Assembly: GCF_023100805.1 (NCBI RefSeq)
Contig: NZ_CP095855.1
Location: 6,427,001 to 6,491,000 of the forward strand
Reading direction: 5' to 3'
DNA from: Chitinophaga filiformis
GTDB taxonomy: Bacteria > Bacteroidota > Bacteroidia > Chitinophagales > Chitinophagaceae
DNA: 64,000 bases
Position numbers and translations under genes: made by a program. Shown here piece by piece: positions 34,468-43,718 of the stretch (position 1 is the first letter of the stretch; every line of letters begins with the position of its first letter). The notes beneath the pieces were generated by a model. It made no database searches, was not told the origin of the DNA, and saw only the letters and a list, made by a program, of their open reading frames with translations.

Positions 34468-36516
34468 ATGGAGCAGACAAACACCCTTAATCCACTACTT
34501 CAGGCATATAATACACCCTTTGACGTTCCTCCTTTTGGCAGCATTACGCACGAGCATTACCTCCCTGCCTTTGAGGAAGGCATGAAAGAACAAAGCAAAA
34601 ATATTGAGGCTATTACCAGCCAGCAGGCGCCGCCTTCCTTTGCCAATACAATGGAAGCGCTTGAAAAAAGCGGCAAGCTGCTTCGCAATGTCAGCACCGT
34701 GTTTTTCAACCTGACGTCTGCCAACACTACTCCCGAACTGGAAGAGATCTCCCGGCAGATAGCGCCTGTGCTGGCAAAACATGCTGACGATATTTACCTG
34801 AATGCAGCGTTGTTCGCCAGGATAAAAGCTTTATATGAAAGGCAGGATGCGCTTGAACTGAGGGGAGAACAACGTAAGCTGCTGGAAAAGACCTATAAAG
34901 ATTTTGTGCGCAATGGCGCCAACCTGGATGCCGCTAAACAGGAAAGGCTCCGGGAGATCAACAAAAACCTCTCCCTGCTTACTGTCCGTTTTGGACAGCA
35001 CCTGCTGGCTGAGACCAATCATTACGAATTGCTGATCACCAACCAGAAAGACCTCGCAGGCCTTCCCGCTTCTCTTATTGAAGCAGCTGCATTGTCAGCA
35101 AAAGAAGCAGGCAGGGAAGGCTGGCGTTTTACCTTGCATAATGCCAGTGTCATGCCTTTCCTGCAGTATGCAGATCAGCGGCATCTGCGGAAAGAGATCT
35201 ACCAGGCTTATATCAACCGTTGCAATCACGATGATGAACGCGACAACAAAGAGATCGTAACACAGCTGGTTGCCCTGAGAGCTGAAAAAGCAGCGCTGTT
35301 GGGATATGCCTCTCATGCACACCTGATCCTGGAAGAAAACATGGCTAAAACGCCCGCAAAAGCCAATGAACTGCTGCAACAGCTGTGGACGGCCGCTTTA
35401 CCTGTAGCCAGGCAGGAGGCAAAAGAAATGCAGGCGCTCATGGACAGGGAGGGTAAAGGTGAACAACTGGAAGCCTGGGACTGGTTTTACTATGCAGATA
35501 AAGTAAGAAAGGAAAAATATAATTACGATGCAGAAGCATTACGTCCGTATTTCAAACTGGACAATGTGCGCGAAGGGCTGTTCTTTGTTGCGAAAAAACT
35601 GTACGGACTAAGCTTCCATCCACTGAAAGATGTTCCTGTATATCACGGGGAAGTTTCGGCATATGAAGTAAAAGATGAAAATAAACAGCTGACAGGCATA
35701 TTGTACCTGGACTTCCATCCCCGCAGCTCCAAACGTGGCGGTGCATGGATGACCTCTTACCGCAAACAGTCGCTGAATGAAAGCGGACGTGTAGCCCCGG
35801 TCATTTCTATCGTCTGTAACTTTTCCCGGCCTACCGGTACACAACCTGCGCTGCTTACCCCCGATGAGGCGGAGACCTTCTTCCATGAAGCGGGGCATGC
35901 ATTGCACGGACTCTTATCTGACGTGACGTATGAAACCCTTTCAGGTACTGCAGTTCCCCGCGATTTCGTGGAACTGCCTTCACAGGTCATGGAGCATTGG
36001 GCATTTGAGCCCGAAGTACTGGAACAGTATGCAAAACATTACGAAACGGGCGAGATCATTCCTGCTTCCATGGTAGAGAAGATGAAAGCAGCCACGAAAT
36101 TCAACCAGGGCTTTGCTACCGTAGAATACCTGGCAGCGGCCCTGCTGGACATGAGCTATCATACACTTGCGCCTGGTAAGACGATCGTGCCGCTGTTATT
36201 TGAAAAAGAGGAAATGGATAAGATAGGGCTGATCCCGCAGATCGCGCCCAGGTACCGCAGCACCTACTTCCAGCATATCTTTGCAGGCGGCTATTCTGCC
36301 GGGTATTACAGCTATATCTGGTCGGAAGTGCTGGACAGCGATGCCTTTGCCGCATTCAAGGAAGCGGGCGATATTTTTGACGCCGCCACCGCGACGTCTT
36401 TCAGAAAGAATATCCTGGAAAAAGGCGGCACGGAAGAACCTATGCAATTGTATACTGCCTTCCGTAAAAGAGAACCCGATGTAAAGTACTTACTGCAACA
36501 CCGGGGACTGGAATAA
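34468..36516 (+). CDS. M3-family metallopeptidase (oligopeptidase A / Dcp type)
   Basis: Cytosolic zinc peptidase of 682 aa that cleaves oligopeptides. The catalytic site is FFHEAGHALHGLL with the zinc ligands H473 and H477 and the catalytic E474, followed by the third-ligand segment ELPSQVMEHW and the substrate-binding YFQHIFAGGYSAGYYSYIW. The N-terminal helical half begins NPLLQAYNTPFDVPPFGSIT as in the Dcp branch. No signal peptide is seen, although some Dcp proteins are periplasmic. It is monocistronic with its own promoter and an unusually strong terminator hairpin. Confidence 0.94.
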   Translation: MEQTNTLNPLLQAYNTPFDVPPFGSITHEHYLPAFEEGMKEQSKNIEAITSQQAPPSFANTMEALEKSGKLLRNVSTVFFNLTSANTTPELEEISRQIAPVLAKHADDIYLNAALFARIKALYERQDALELRGEQRKLLEKTYKDFVRNGANLDAAKQERLREINKNLSLLTVRFGQHLLAETNHYELLITNQKDLAGLPASLIEAAALSAKEAGREGWRFTLHNASVMPFLQYADQRHLRKEIYQAYINRCNHDDERDNKEIVTQLVALRAEKAALLGYASHAHLILEENMAKTPAKANELLQQLWTAALPVARQEAKEMQALMDREGKGEQLEAWDWFYYADKVRKEKYNYDAEALRPYFKLDNVREGLFFVAKKLYGLSFHPLKDVPVYHGEVSAYEVKDENKQLTGILYLDFHPRSSKRGGAWMTSYRKQSLNESGRVAPVISIVCNFSRPTGTQPALLTPDEAETFFHEAGHALHGLLSDVTYETLSGTAVPRDFVELPSQVMEHWAFEPEVLEQYAKHYETGEIIPASMVEKMKAATKFNQGFATVEYLAAALLDMSYHTLAPGKTIVPLLFEKEEMDKIGLIPQIAPRYRSTYFQHIFAGGYSAGYYSYIWSEVLDSDAFAAFKEAGDIFDAATATSFRKNILEKGGTEEPMQLYTAFRKREPDVKYLLQHRGLE

Positions 36517-36524
36517 TATTGGCA

Positions 36525-36592
36525 AAAGAACTCAAAAGCGAAATGCCCCAAAAGTGTCTAACCTTTTGGGGCATTTCGCTTTTGAGTTCTTT
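36525..36592. terminator. Perfect 30-bp hairpin between convergent genes
   Basis: Bases 36525-36554 are the exact reverse complement of 36563-36592, with an eight-base loop TGTCTAAC. The stem starts AAAGAACTC and ends GCCCCAAAAG at the loop. It lies 8 bp past the M3 peptidase stop and 73 bp from the minus-strand T9SS protein stop, so it may act as a bidirectional terminator. Stems this long and exact are rare for simple terminators. Confidence 0.8.
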
Positions 36593-36665
36593 CTATTCGA
36601 TAGCTGATGGAAACTACCAGGCATACAGGCAATTTCCAGCGCCTGTTTTTACTTTGACCCTTCTG

Positions 36666-38243
36666 CTATTTTATCAGGATGACACTCCCCTGTTGTTGTA
36701 TCGCCTGATGAGTATTGTCCAGGTAAGAAATTGTCCATAGATAGGTACCGGAAGGTAAAGCCTGCCCTTTCAAATCGCCCAGCCATCCCTCATTTGCATC
36801 TGTACTTACAAACATCAGTTGCCCCCAGCGATTATATACAGACATCCTGAAATCACTGATCCTGTCAAACACTTTTACACGGAATACATCATTTACGCCA
36901 TCTCCGTCGGGGCTGAATGCGTTTGGTACAAGCACTGCGCATTTGTTGACAGCTACAGGAACGTTAAAGTCACCCGCAATATCACAATCCTGCGCATCCG
37001 TAATATGATAGGTATAATTACCGCCACGCAGGTTCCTGATAATGCTGTCTCCCTGCGATACAAGTCCGGGAATACTGTAGGTATATGGAGGCACACCACC
37101 GGTAGCGGCCAGTTTCAATATAGCGTCGTTGGTAACAGCACAACTCATTTGCTGCAGGGAACTACCAAGAAGCGTAAATAATGGCGGGTCTGCCACGTGG
37201 ATGTCGTATATGGTATCCAGGCATCCTTTTGCATCTTTGATGATGATATCATATTGTCCTGCATACAGGTTATCAAATTCCGGCGATAACCTGGCCTGCC
37301 TGTCCCCGTTCAGATAATACTCATAAGGCCCGGTACCACCGGTGGTATTGAGCAGGATCCTGTTCCTGTTTTCTCCGGTACAACCTGCAAGCGTCACGGC
37401 TGCATGACCATCGAACGCAGCTTCTGGTACAGTAATCGTATCCCGTACGGTCACGCCGTTGCGGGCATGTATCGTTACAATATAATCCCCGGCGGGAAGT
37501 TTGTCCCTTTCATCAGCAATTGTACTGTCTTCCCATTCGCAGGCAAACGGAGGGTAAGTGCCCTGCACCGATATCCTGACTGCGCCGGTGCTCACACCCT
37601 TGCAGCTGGGTACTATATCGTAGGATATTTTGGGCACCTCACGCAGTGTATCTGCAAGATTGTCCAGTGCCAATGCTATACCATAGGCATTATCGCAGGC
37701 AACACGCACATCTCCGCCGAATACGATATAACTGTATTGGCCATGAGGTGTAAATTCCGCCGTAAAGCGTTCCCATTCTGTATTATAGAATGCACCCGAC
37801 TGCCAGAGCAGTTCGAGTGTATCCGTCAGGGTTGTTGCCCCATAAATAGCCAATGCCCCGTAACAGGTAGCGGAATCATAGCCCCGGGCAAAATAGAGGT
37901 CGAATGAAACCCTGTAGGTTTTATCTGGCAACAGGTCAGTATTCAATTTCTGGGCAATAGCTTCCAGCCAGTGTGGCCCGCCCCTGAAGGCAGAATAGGT
38001 GCTTCCGTTTGAGGCCGGTTTGTATACGCCGGTCACCCCCGGCTGAATATCCGGTGTAGAGGAAACAACCATCCATTGGCCGGGCGCCCTGTATTGAGAC
38101 GGTATCCCTTCCAGTGAAGGATTACGGATGCCGATGTCCTGCCCTACCAGGGTTGCAGGCATCATCAGCATACCGGTAATGGAGCAGATAAAAAGTAACC
38201 TGAATAGTGTTACCAGCCGGTTATACCCAGCCTTCAATTTCAT
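36666..38243 (-). CDS. T9SS-exported protein with gliding-associated C-terminal domain
   Basis: A 525-aa secreted protein. A signal peptide (LVTLFRLLFICSITGMLMMP region) is followed by a carbohydrate-binding-like beta domain (NPSLEGIPSQYRAPGQW... to about 190), a run of SprB-like repeats (VSTGAVRISVQGTYPPFACEW, ILLNTTGGTGPYEYYLNGD, LKLAATGGVPPYTYSIPG) and a C-terminal type B sorting domain VPNAFSPDGDGVNDVFRV...YNRWGQLMF of about 85 residues. This C-terminal domain directs type IX secretion and surface display. ATG 38243 is used; the frame extends only to a TTG six codons earlier. An adhesion or sugar-binding role is inferred. Confidence 0.92.
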   Translation of the reverse strand: MKLKAGYNRLVTLFRLLFICSITGMLMMPATLVGQDIGIRNPSLEGIPSQYRAPGQWMVVSSTPDIQPGVTGVYKPASNGSTYSAFRGGPHWLEAIAQKLNTDLLPDKTYRVSFDLYFARGYDSATCYGALAIYGATTLTDTLELLWQSGAFYNTEWERFTAEFTPHGQYSYIVFGGDVRVACDNAYGIALALDNLADTLREVPKISYDIVPSCKGVSTGAVRISVQGTYPPFACEWEDSTIADERDKLPAGDYIVTIHARNGVTVRDTITVPEAAFDGHAAVTLAGCTGENRNRILLNTTGGTGPYEYYLNGDRQARLSPEFDNLYAGQYDIIIKDAKGCLDTIYDIHVADPPLFTLLGSSLQQMSCAVTNDAILKLAATGGVPPYTYSIPGLVSQGDSIIRNLRGGNYTYHITDAQDCDIAGDFNVPVAVNKCAVLVPNAFSPDGDGVNDVFRVKVFDRISDFRMSVYNRWGQLMFVSTDANEGWLGDLKGQALPSGTYLWTISYLDNTHQAIQQQGSVILIK

Positions 38244-38372
38244 AGGAATATCGTATTTCAATTGCTATACAGTCAGATATAAAAGGTCGGGAAATCCCTT
38301 ACATTATCAGCACAGTTCCATAGCTTGCAAAGTTACTTTTAATTGATATTTTTTCATAATAACTTATCATGA

Positions 38373-38969
38373 TTATAAGCGCTTCTGCAGGTTCTCTTTT
38401 ACCGTACCGAACCATTCATCTTTTAAGATGCTGAGAATGATAGTGCTTCTCCTGGTACCATCCGGATTGACGGCGCAGTTCCGCATAATCCCTTCCACCG
38501 TACATCCGATGCTCTTCATCGCAGCGATACTTCTTTCATTGGTATGTGTGGCCCTGAATTCCACACGCTCAATCCCCATCCGTTCAAAGGCATATTGCAG
38601 CAGCAGAAACTTACAGTGCTTGTTCAGCCCTGTACCCTGGAATGCCTTTCCGTACCAGGTATATCCCAACTGTAATGTACTGTTGGCCAATTGTATATCA
38701 TAAAAACGCGTACTGCCTGCATACTTTTGCTGTTGTTTATCAAATACGATAAAAGGATACTCTTTTCCTTCATTGCGGCCTTCCACAGCAGCCCGAATGT
38801 ACTCCCGCATAATACCGGGGCTGGCGGGAGGTATTACTGCATATTTCCAGATGTCGGGTTCGTTTTGTGCAAAGGGTATCAGGTGTTCATCATCAGCTAA
38901 TATCAGTGGACGGAGCAATACTCTTTCGTCCTGTAAGATGATATTATCTGAAAAATTGAGTACTGCCAT
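38373..38969 (-). CDS. GNAT acetyltransferase (RimJ/RimL-like)
   Basis: A 198-aa acetyltransferase of the RimJ/RimL type. It begins with the conserved LQDERVLLRPLILADDEHLIPFA region, has RFYDIQLANSTLQLGYTWYGKAFQGTGLNKH with the acetyl-CoA loop and the late ERVEFRATHTNERSIAAMKSIGC. N-terminal acetylation of a protein or modification of a small molecule are both possible. It lies between a T9SS surface protein and a lipoprotein without coupling. Confidence 0.9.
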   Translation of the reverse strand: MAVLNFSDNIILQDERVLLRPLILADDEHLIPFAQNEPDIWKYAVIPPASPGIMREYIRAAVEGRNEGKEYPFIVFDKQQQKYAGSTRFYDIQLANSTLQLGYTWYGKAFQGTGLNKHCKFLLLQYAFERMGIERVEFRATHTNERSIAAMKSIGCTVEGIMRNCAVNPDGTRRSTIILSILKDEWFGTVKENLQKRL

Positions 38970-39069
38970 GGTGACTGGTTTTCAAATGTGTAGTTACAAA
39001 TATAACTATTCCGGCTACTCACACATTTGATACTCCCTGAAACCATACCCTTATCGTATGGCCACCTGC

Positions 39070-39894
39070 TTATTCGATAGGTATTCTCTCGTAACTGATC
39101 TTAAAGTCTGTAGTCTTGCCGGACGTCGTTACACCAGCCCTGATGGTTTTCTTACTGATTTTCACTTCTACAGGATAGTTCTCATTGTCGTAGGTATAGA
39201 CGTTTGTAACTGACTTAACCGAATCACCGGTAGGGTATGCCGTGACCTGTGTCAGCATATTATTGGCAGACAAATAGGTAATTCCTCTTTCATAATTCAG
39301 CATGAAAAGGGCTGCAGGTTTACCCATGAAATTGACCTTCTTATCGTAGGTATAAGATGTTGTCAGGGTATCCTTCCCTTCCGCCCCGTTTTGTATCTGT
39401 ATCGTGTGCAATTGCGTCACGTTTCCGCTGGTATCCCATACAAGCACATCTTTTTTGTAGATACCGAAGGGATAGTCAGCCCCATAGGTTATTTTTCTGT
39501 GGTATATTGTTACCAGCTGACCATTGTTGTCATATGCCAGGCTATCATACCTGTCCATTATACCCGAAGAATAAAAGTCGACTCTGAAGGCTTTACCGGC
39601 ATCATTATATCTATAAGCATTCGCCAGCGAGTTCTCGTAGCGGGTCTCCGCTGCAAATACCTGGGTCAGCCTGCCGTTCTCGTATATGGGAACACTGTAA
39701 TATGCCAGGTTCTCGTCGAAAATGCTGAATGATCCCGGCATTTTTAGCTTATTGTAACCGCCCACACTGATAATTTCAGAGCGATTATCGTCCACCATAG
39801 ACAGGAAGAATCTTTCGGTAGGTACAGGGGCGTCTTTTTTGCAGGCAGTGCATAAAACAGCCAGTACAGCTGCACTTAACAGGTATTTTTTCAT
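39070..39894 (-). CDS. Putative lipoprotein of unknown function
   Basis: A 274-aa exported protein. MKKYLLSAAVLAVLCTACKK is a lipoprotein signal with lipobox LCTAC (cysteine at 18). The mature part contains repeated blocks of the YD-like kind (YRYNDAGKAFRVDFYSSG, LAYDNNGQLVTIYHRK, VWDTSGNVTQLHTIQ, YTYDNENYPVEVKIS), as in many Bacteroidota surface lipoproteins of the DUF4595-like style. A lipid anchor in the outer membrane is expected. The function is not known. Confidence 0.8.
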   Translation of the reverse strand: MKKYLLSAAVLAVLCTACKKDAPVPTERFFLSMVDDNRSEIISVGGYNKLKMPGSFSIFDENLAYYSVPIYENGRLTQVFAAETRYENSLANAYRYNDAGKAFRVDFYSSGIMDRYDSLAYDNNGQLVTIYHRKITYGADYPFGIYKKDVLVWDTSGNVTQLHTIQIQNGAEGKDTLTTSYTYDKKVNFMGKPAALFMLNYERGITYLSANNMLTQVTAYPTGDSVKSVTNVYTYDNENYPVEVKISKKTIRAGVTTSGKTTDFKISYERIPIE

Positions 39895-40280
39895 AGGTCG
39901 ATACGCTGGTTTGAAACTTCAGATTGCCAGAGTTTTATGGCTGATCTGAGCAGGTTCCCGTTTTATTATGAGCCACAAATATAACATATTTTAAATATAC
40001 ATATCATGGAAACGTTTACCGGGGCGTGTACACGAAGCGGATGACGGAATGATGAGCATGCGGGGAGTTGCTGAAAACAGCCTGTCTCCTTCAGGTAACT
40101 GAATAAAAGGCGGTGCAGCAGTTTAATGATCCGCTGGTAATGGCTAAAAGGCCCGTCCCGCCCAGCTATCTGAATAAAGAGGCTGTAGTAACGGTGAGTC
40201 TGCCCCTGGCTCTCGGGTATCTGAATAAAAAAGCCCGCATCTGGTGATACGGGCTCTTTTTGATATTGAAATACTTCTGT
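39895..40280. other. Gene-free spacer with scattered CTGAATAAA repeats and a terminator
   Basis: No gene is visible. CTGAATAAA recurs at 40099, 40170 and 40221, each followed by a purine-rich GGC/GCC context, suggesting decayed repeats. At 40232-40255 AGCCCG..AT pairs with AT..CGGGCT; on the minus strand it ends in a T-run and serves as terminator of the YfhO-type gene. Confidence 0.55.
40230..40260 (-). terminator. Terminator of the YfhO-family gene
   Basis: An AGCCCG/CGGGCT stem with an inner AT/AT pair and a six-base loop, followed on the minus strand by TTTTTTA. It is about 20 bp past the stop codon at 40281. Confidence 0.8.
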
Positions 40281-42797
40281 TTATGCTTTTGTAGTCCTGT
40301 TCTGTCTCCACAATACAAAGATGCTACCTGCGATCGTTAACCACAGCAGGATGTTTGCAATGAGTACCAGTTTCTGACCGGTATAATAGGAAGCAGGTTC
40401 AAATTTGAACTCGATGGTATGCTGACCGGCAGGTACTGCTATACCACGCAGGATGTAGTTAACGTTCGCGTAATCGGTTTGCTTTCCATCGATGTAAGCG
40501 TTCCAGCCTTCCGGATAATACACCTCACTTAATACAGCAAACTGGTTGCTGTTTGCGCTCGTGGCATATTTGATGGCATCGTTATCATAGTTTACCAGTT
40601 TAATGGTAGCAGCAGAATCAAAGACCGGCTGGCCGATGCTTCCCTTGAGGGCATTATCTACGATCGCTGTATCTTTTGGATTCAGGTGATCCAGGGCTTT
40701 AATAGCCTCGATAGGACCATTTACATACCGGACATGTTTAATGAACCAGGCAGCTCCCAGTGCATCAGGATTACGCTGTACTACAGGCACCGGCTGTTGC
40801 TGATCCTGCGAACGGGTGATCACATAGCGTGTATCCAGCATGTTCAGCACACCCATGTTCAGTCCTGCACCGGCTTTTGCAAACTGGGTTTCGATAATAT
40901 CCTGGTAGGTGCGCAGTTTCGCAGCATGGTAACCACCCACTGAACGGTGATAGTAAGAGGTAACCGCATCATTGAAAGGGTCGCCTGTAGAGAGGTTCAA
41001 TACCCTGTAATGCGGATCGGTGTCCTGCAGTATCTGCTGATCGGCAGGCGTTGGTGCGAAGTTACCGGCCTGGTAGCTGGATTCATCCTGGTAGTTCTCA
41101 CTGTTGAGATATTTTTTAGCTACTACCAGCAGGTCTACCGTATTTACGAATATGAATGCAGAGAGGATCACCACAGGTTTTGCGATGTTCTTCATATAGC
41201 AATACAATCCGATGATCACCAGTATCCAGATCCACAATATGTGCCCGATGCCTCCGGCAAACATGGCTTTCCTGTCGGCGATCATACCCTGCAGAATGCT
41301 GTTGGCCACGGTAGCGTTAGCCTGTTGGGTAAAGCCGTCCAGGATCTGGCTATCGTAGCTGCCTTTATAATCATTGAAAAGATATACCAGGCCTGCCAAT
41401 ACGATCACCCCACCGCTGACATACAGGATCTGCCTGAAATTCTTCTGCAGGTATTCTTTTGAATCGGGAGCAAAGAAAACCCTGTCCAGCGTTAATACAG
41501 CCAGTAAAGGCAGTAATAGCTGCGGGATGATCAGTGCCATGGATGGCGCCCTGAACTTATTGTACATGGGCAGATGATCGAACAATATCCTGTTAAAGCC
41601 GGCGAAATAGCTACCCCAGGCAATGAAGATCATTAAAACGGTAGCGGCCAGTATCCACCAGCGGGTTATTGCACCCGCCTTGCTGCTGCCATTTCCGGCA
41701 AGCACAACCAGGCCGATGATAGCCAGGAAGCAGACTAATGCGCCACTATAGGGAGGGCCGGCGGTGAAAGGTGCAATACCACCCCAGTATTTAGGTAAGG
41801 TAGCAGCTACCTGGCTTGCCTGTGCTTCGGGAACATTCTGTTGTACAAGTGCAGAGACTACTTTTGAATCAGGGCTCAGGTGTTCTCCGGAGCCGCCACC
41901 AAAAGCGTTTGGCATCATCAGCACGAATGTTTCACTCATCCCGAGGCTATAGGAGAATGCATAGCTTTCATCCAGTCCTTCGGTTTTGGTCTGTGTCAGC
42001 TTGCCATCTTCGGAAAGATCGACCGTCTTGCCGCCACGCATAGTATATTTTGAGTACTCGTAGGTGGTCAGCAGGTTTTGAGACACGTTGGCCACCCCGA
42101 TCAGACCAGCTACGAGCGCCAGTCCCAGGGCGATGAGCATATGCCTGAATTCCTGCTGCTTTATCCACATGATGATATAACCAACGGTCATAATACCCAT
42201 GGTGATCAGGAGGTAATAGGTTACCTGGGGATGCCCCGCTCCTATTTCCAGGGTGGCAAACAAAGCTGCCACTGCTAATCCGAGTACATACTTATTTCTG
42301 TAGATCAGTACAAGTCCGGCCAGTAATCCCGGCATATAGGCAATAGCTGCCATTTTAGTCTCATGCCCCACTGAAATAATGATGGGGTCATAAGTGGCAT
42401 AGGCAAAACCCAGGCTGCCTAATACAGCTGCCAGTACATTTACGCCATAGGCCATTCCCAGAATGTAGAAACATAAACAGGCCAGGAAAAAGTAGCTGGC
42501 TGGTTTAGGCAGGTACAACTGCAACATACGGCCAAAATCCGGCAGAATGGACTTCGAGTCCATCGCTACCTGGTAGTTGGGCATACCGCTGAACAAGTGG
42601 GTATTCCACAACGGGAAATGGCCATGCGCCGCCTTGTAGTTAAAAGCATCCTGCGCCATCCCTTTCCAGTGTACAATATCGGTCTGTTGTAAGACCTTGC
42701 CCTCGAGCGCCGGACTACAATATACCAGCGCAACGATCAAAAAGACTGCAATGGCAATCACGTGCGGGATGATCTTCTTCCAGGAAAAACTGTTCAT
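40281..42797 (-). CDS. YfhO-family membrane protein
   Basis: A large multi-spanning membrane protein of 838 aa, with helices from residue 10 to about 560 and a C-terminal extracytoplasmic beta domain (QFAVLSEVYYPEGWNAYIDGKQ... IAVPAGQHTIEFKFEP) before a last helix (LVLIANILLWLTIAGSIFVLW). The YfhO family resembles GT-C glycosyltransferases; in Firmicutes members glycosylate cell-envelope polymers. The N-terminal loop VLQQTDIVHWKGMAQDAFNYK is characteristic and has the acidic residues expected of GT-C. It is monocistronic. The acceptor in this organism is not known. Confidence 0.9.
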   Translation of the reverse strand: MNSFSWKKIIPHVIAIAVFLIVALVYCSPALEGKVLQQTDIVHWKGMAQDAFNYKAAHGHFPLWNTHLFSGMPNYQVAMDSKSILPDFGRMLQLYLPKPASYFFLACLCFYILGMAYGVNVLAAVLGSLGFAYATYDPIIISVGHETKMAAIAYMPGLLAGLVLIYRNKYVLGLAVAALFATLEIGAGHPQVTYYLLITMGIMTVGYIIMWIKQQEFRHMLIALGLALVAGLIGVANVSQNLLTTYEYSKYTMRGGKTVDLSEDGKLTQTKTEGLDESYAFSYSLGMSETFVLMMPNAFGGGSGEHLSPDSKVVSALVQQNVPEAQASQVAATLPKYWGGIAPFTAGPPYSGALVCFLAIIGLVVLAGNGSSKAGAITRWWILAATVLMIFIAWGSYFAGFNRILFDHLPMYNKFRAPSMALIIPQLLLPLLAVLTLDRVFFAPDSKEYLQKNFRQILYVSGGVIVLAGLVYLFNDYKGSYDSQILDGFTQQANATVANSILQGMIADRKAMFAGGIGHILWIWILVIIGLYCYMKNIAKPVVILSAFIFVNTVDLLVVAKKYLNSENYQDESSYQAGNFAPTPADQQILQDTDPHYRVLNLSTGDPFNDAVTSYYHRSVGGYHAAKLRTYQDIIETQFAKAGAGLNMGVLNMLDTRYVITRSQDQQQPVPVVQRNPDALGAAWFIKHVRYVNGPIEAIKALDHLNPKDTAIVDNALKGSIGQPVFDSAATIKLVNYDNDAIKYATSANSNQFAVLSEVYYPEGWNAYIDGKQTDYANVNYILRGIAVPAGQHTIEFKFEPASYYTGQKLVLIANILLWLTIAGSIFVLWRQNRTTKA

Positions 42798-43157
42798 AGA
42801 TCTTTTGTTGTTTACTATACGTTATTGCTGAATACTAACCGCCTCTAAATCAGCGAACTGGCATTCAATGTGGTTCTTGAATAAATCTTTATACTATTAT
42901 TTAAAATAATAATGGGAGGCAATTTATGCTTAAATGTTAATCTTTCAAAGTGTTATAAAATAAGATATAATTAAAATGAGGGGCGGAAGCGGTTTGAGGG
43001 GAGACGGGAGGCGGTGTGCGGGGTGGGGGCATTAGACGATGGAAAGTTGTGCGGCAGGTGTAATATGTGAGGATTTATGTATTCTTTTTTTTGTTAACTT
43101 CCCATTAACTTAAAATCAGAAATTGTTTGTTAGCATTGTGGTAGAAAATGTTCGAGT
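42798..43157. other. Gene-free AT-rich spacer
   Basis: Divergent promoter region between the YfhO gene and the unknown/HEPN-like unit. A short palindromic TATTATT-TAA-AATAATA occurs near 42895, and a G-rich run (GGGGCGGAAGC...GGGGTGGGGG) spans 42979-43030. TAGCATTG at 43131-43138 is one mismatch from the -7 box for the next gene. Nothing else is recognised. Confidence 0.5.
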
Positions 43158-43718
43158 ATGAATTCCATTAGTTGCCCAAACGCAAACGTTATGCATCAGC
43201 AATTGCACTATACCTATTCTTCCAGGCAATCGGCTATTATTGTCCCTGAAAACTGGGAAAGATCAGATCGGGGCTTTAGTTCTGACGAAGTCATATCCGC
43301 CTATGAAATCGGAAAGGAAACCGGCAAAAACGTTCAGCAGCATTTATCCCAAAAGCTGATCTATGAGCAGTTTACCTCCAACCTGGCACTTGCCACTAAA
43401 ATTGCGGAGGAATACAGCACATTTTTTACGGATCTGCGCACAGTACCACATATCAGGTTGCGTATTAATTCCTTTTCCTCCTTCGATCTTGCTTTCGTAC
43501 TGGACGAAGGTTTTTATAATTCTTCCTATCTCGAAGCGGCCTACGATGCCGCCTATGATGTAAGACAGTCACATGCCAGTGATGTGTTCTCTGTATACAT
43601 TTATTTGTTTCCCAAAACGAAAGGCTTCGAAATATCCGAAATGGAAGCCGACGGTTTTAACATATTCTATGAACCAAAAACTAAAAAACCAACACATTCA
43701 TCTTGCTCTGCACAATGA
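43158..43718 (+). CDS. Uncharacterised protein, first gene of a coupled pair
   Basis: A 186-aa soluble protein I do not recognise. The N-terminal 40 residues are low in structure; the middle (VISAYEIGKETGKNVQQHLSQK, then NLALATKIAEEYSTFFTDLR) is helical, and the last 80 residues alternate strands and a helix (IRLRINSFSSFDLAFVLDE, then NSSYLEAAYDAAYDVRQ, then FSVYIYLFPKTKG). There is no signal peptide or membrane segment. Although the partner is HEPN-like, the GS-x10-DxD signature of a Mnt nucleotidyltransferase is absent. The 3' end overlaps the next gene by 50 bp, so the two are made together. It may be an antitoxin or sensor partner; this is inference. Confidence 0.6.
   Translation: MNSISCPNANVMHQQLHYTYSSRQSAIIVPENWERSDRGFSSDEVISAYEIGKETGKNVQQHLSQKLIYEQFTSNLALATKIAEEYSTFFTDLRTVPHIRLRINSFSSFDLAFVLDEGFYNSSYLEAAYDAAYDVRQSHASDVFSVYIYLFPKTKGFEISEMEADGFNIFYEPKTKKPTHSSCSAQ

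Noticed and set aside
43158..43718. Mnt-type nucleotidyltransferase partner of HEPN
   Set aside because: SFSSFDLAFVLDE superficially resembles a D-x-D strand, but the GS motif, connecting helix and second Asp are missing.
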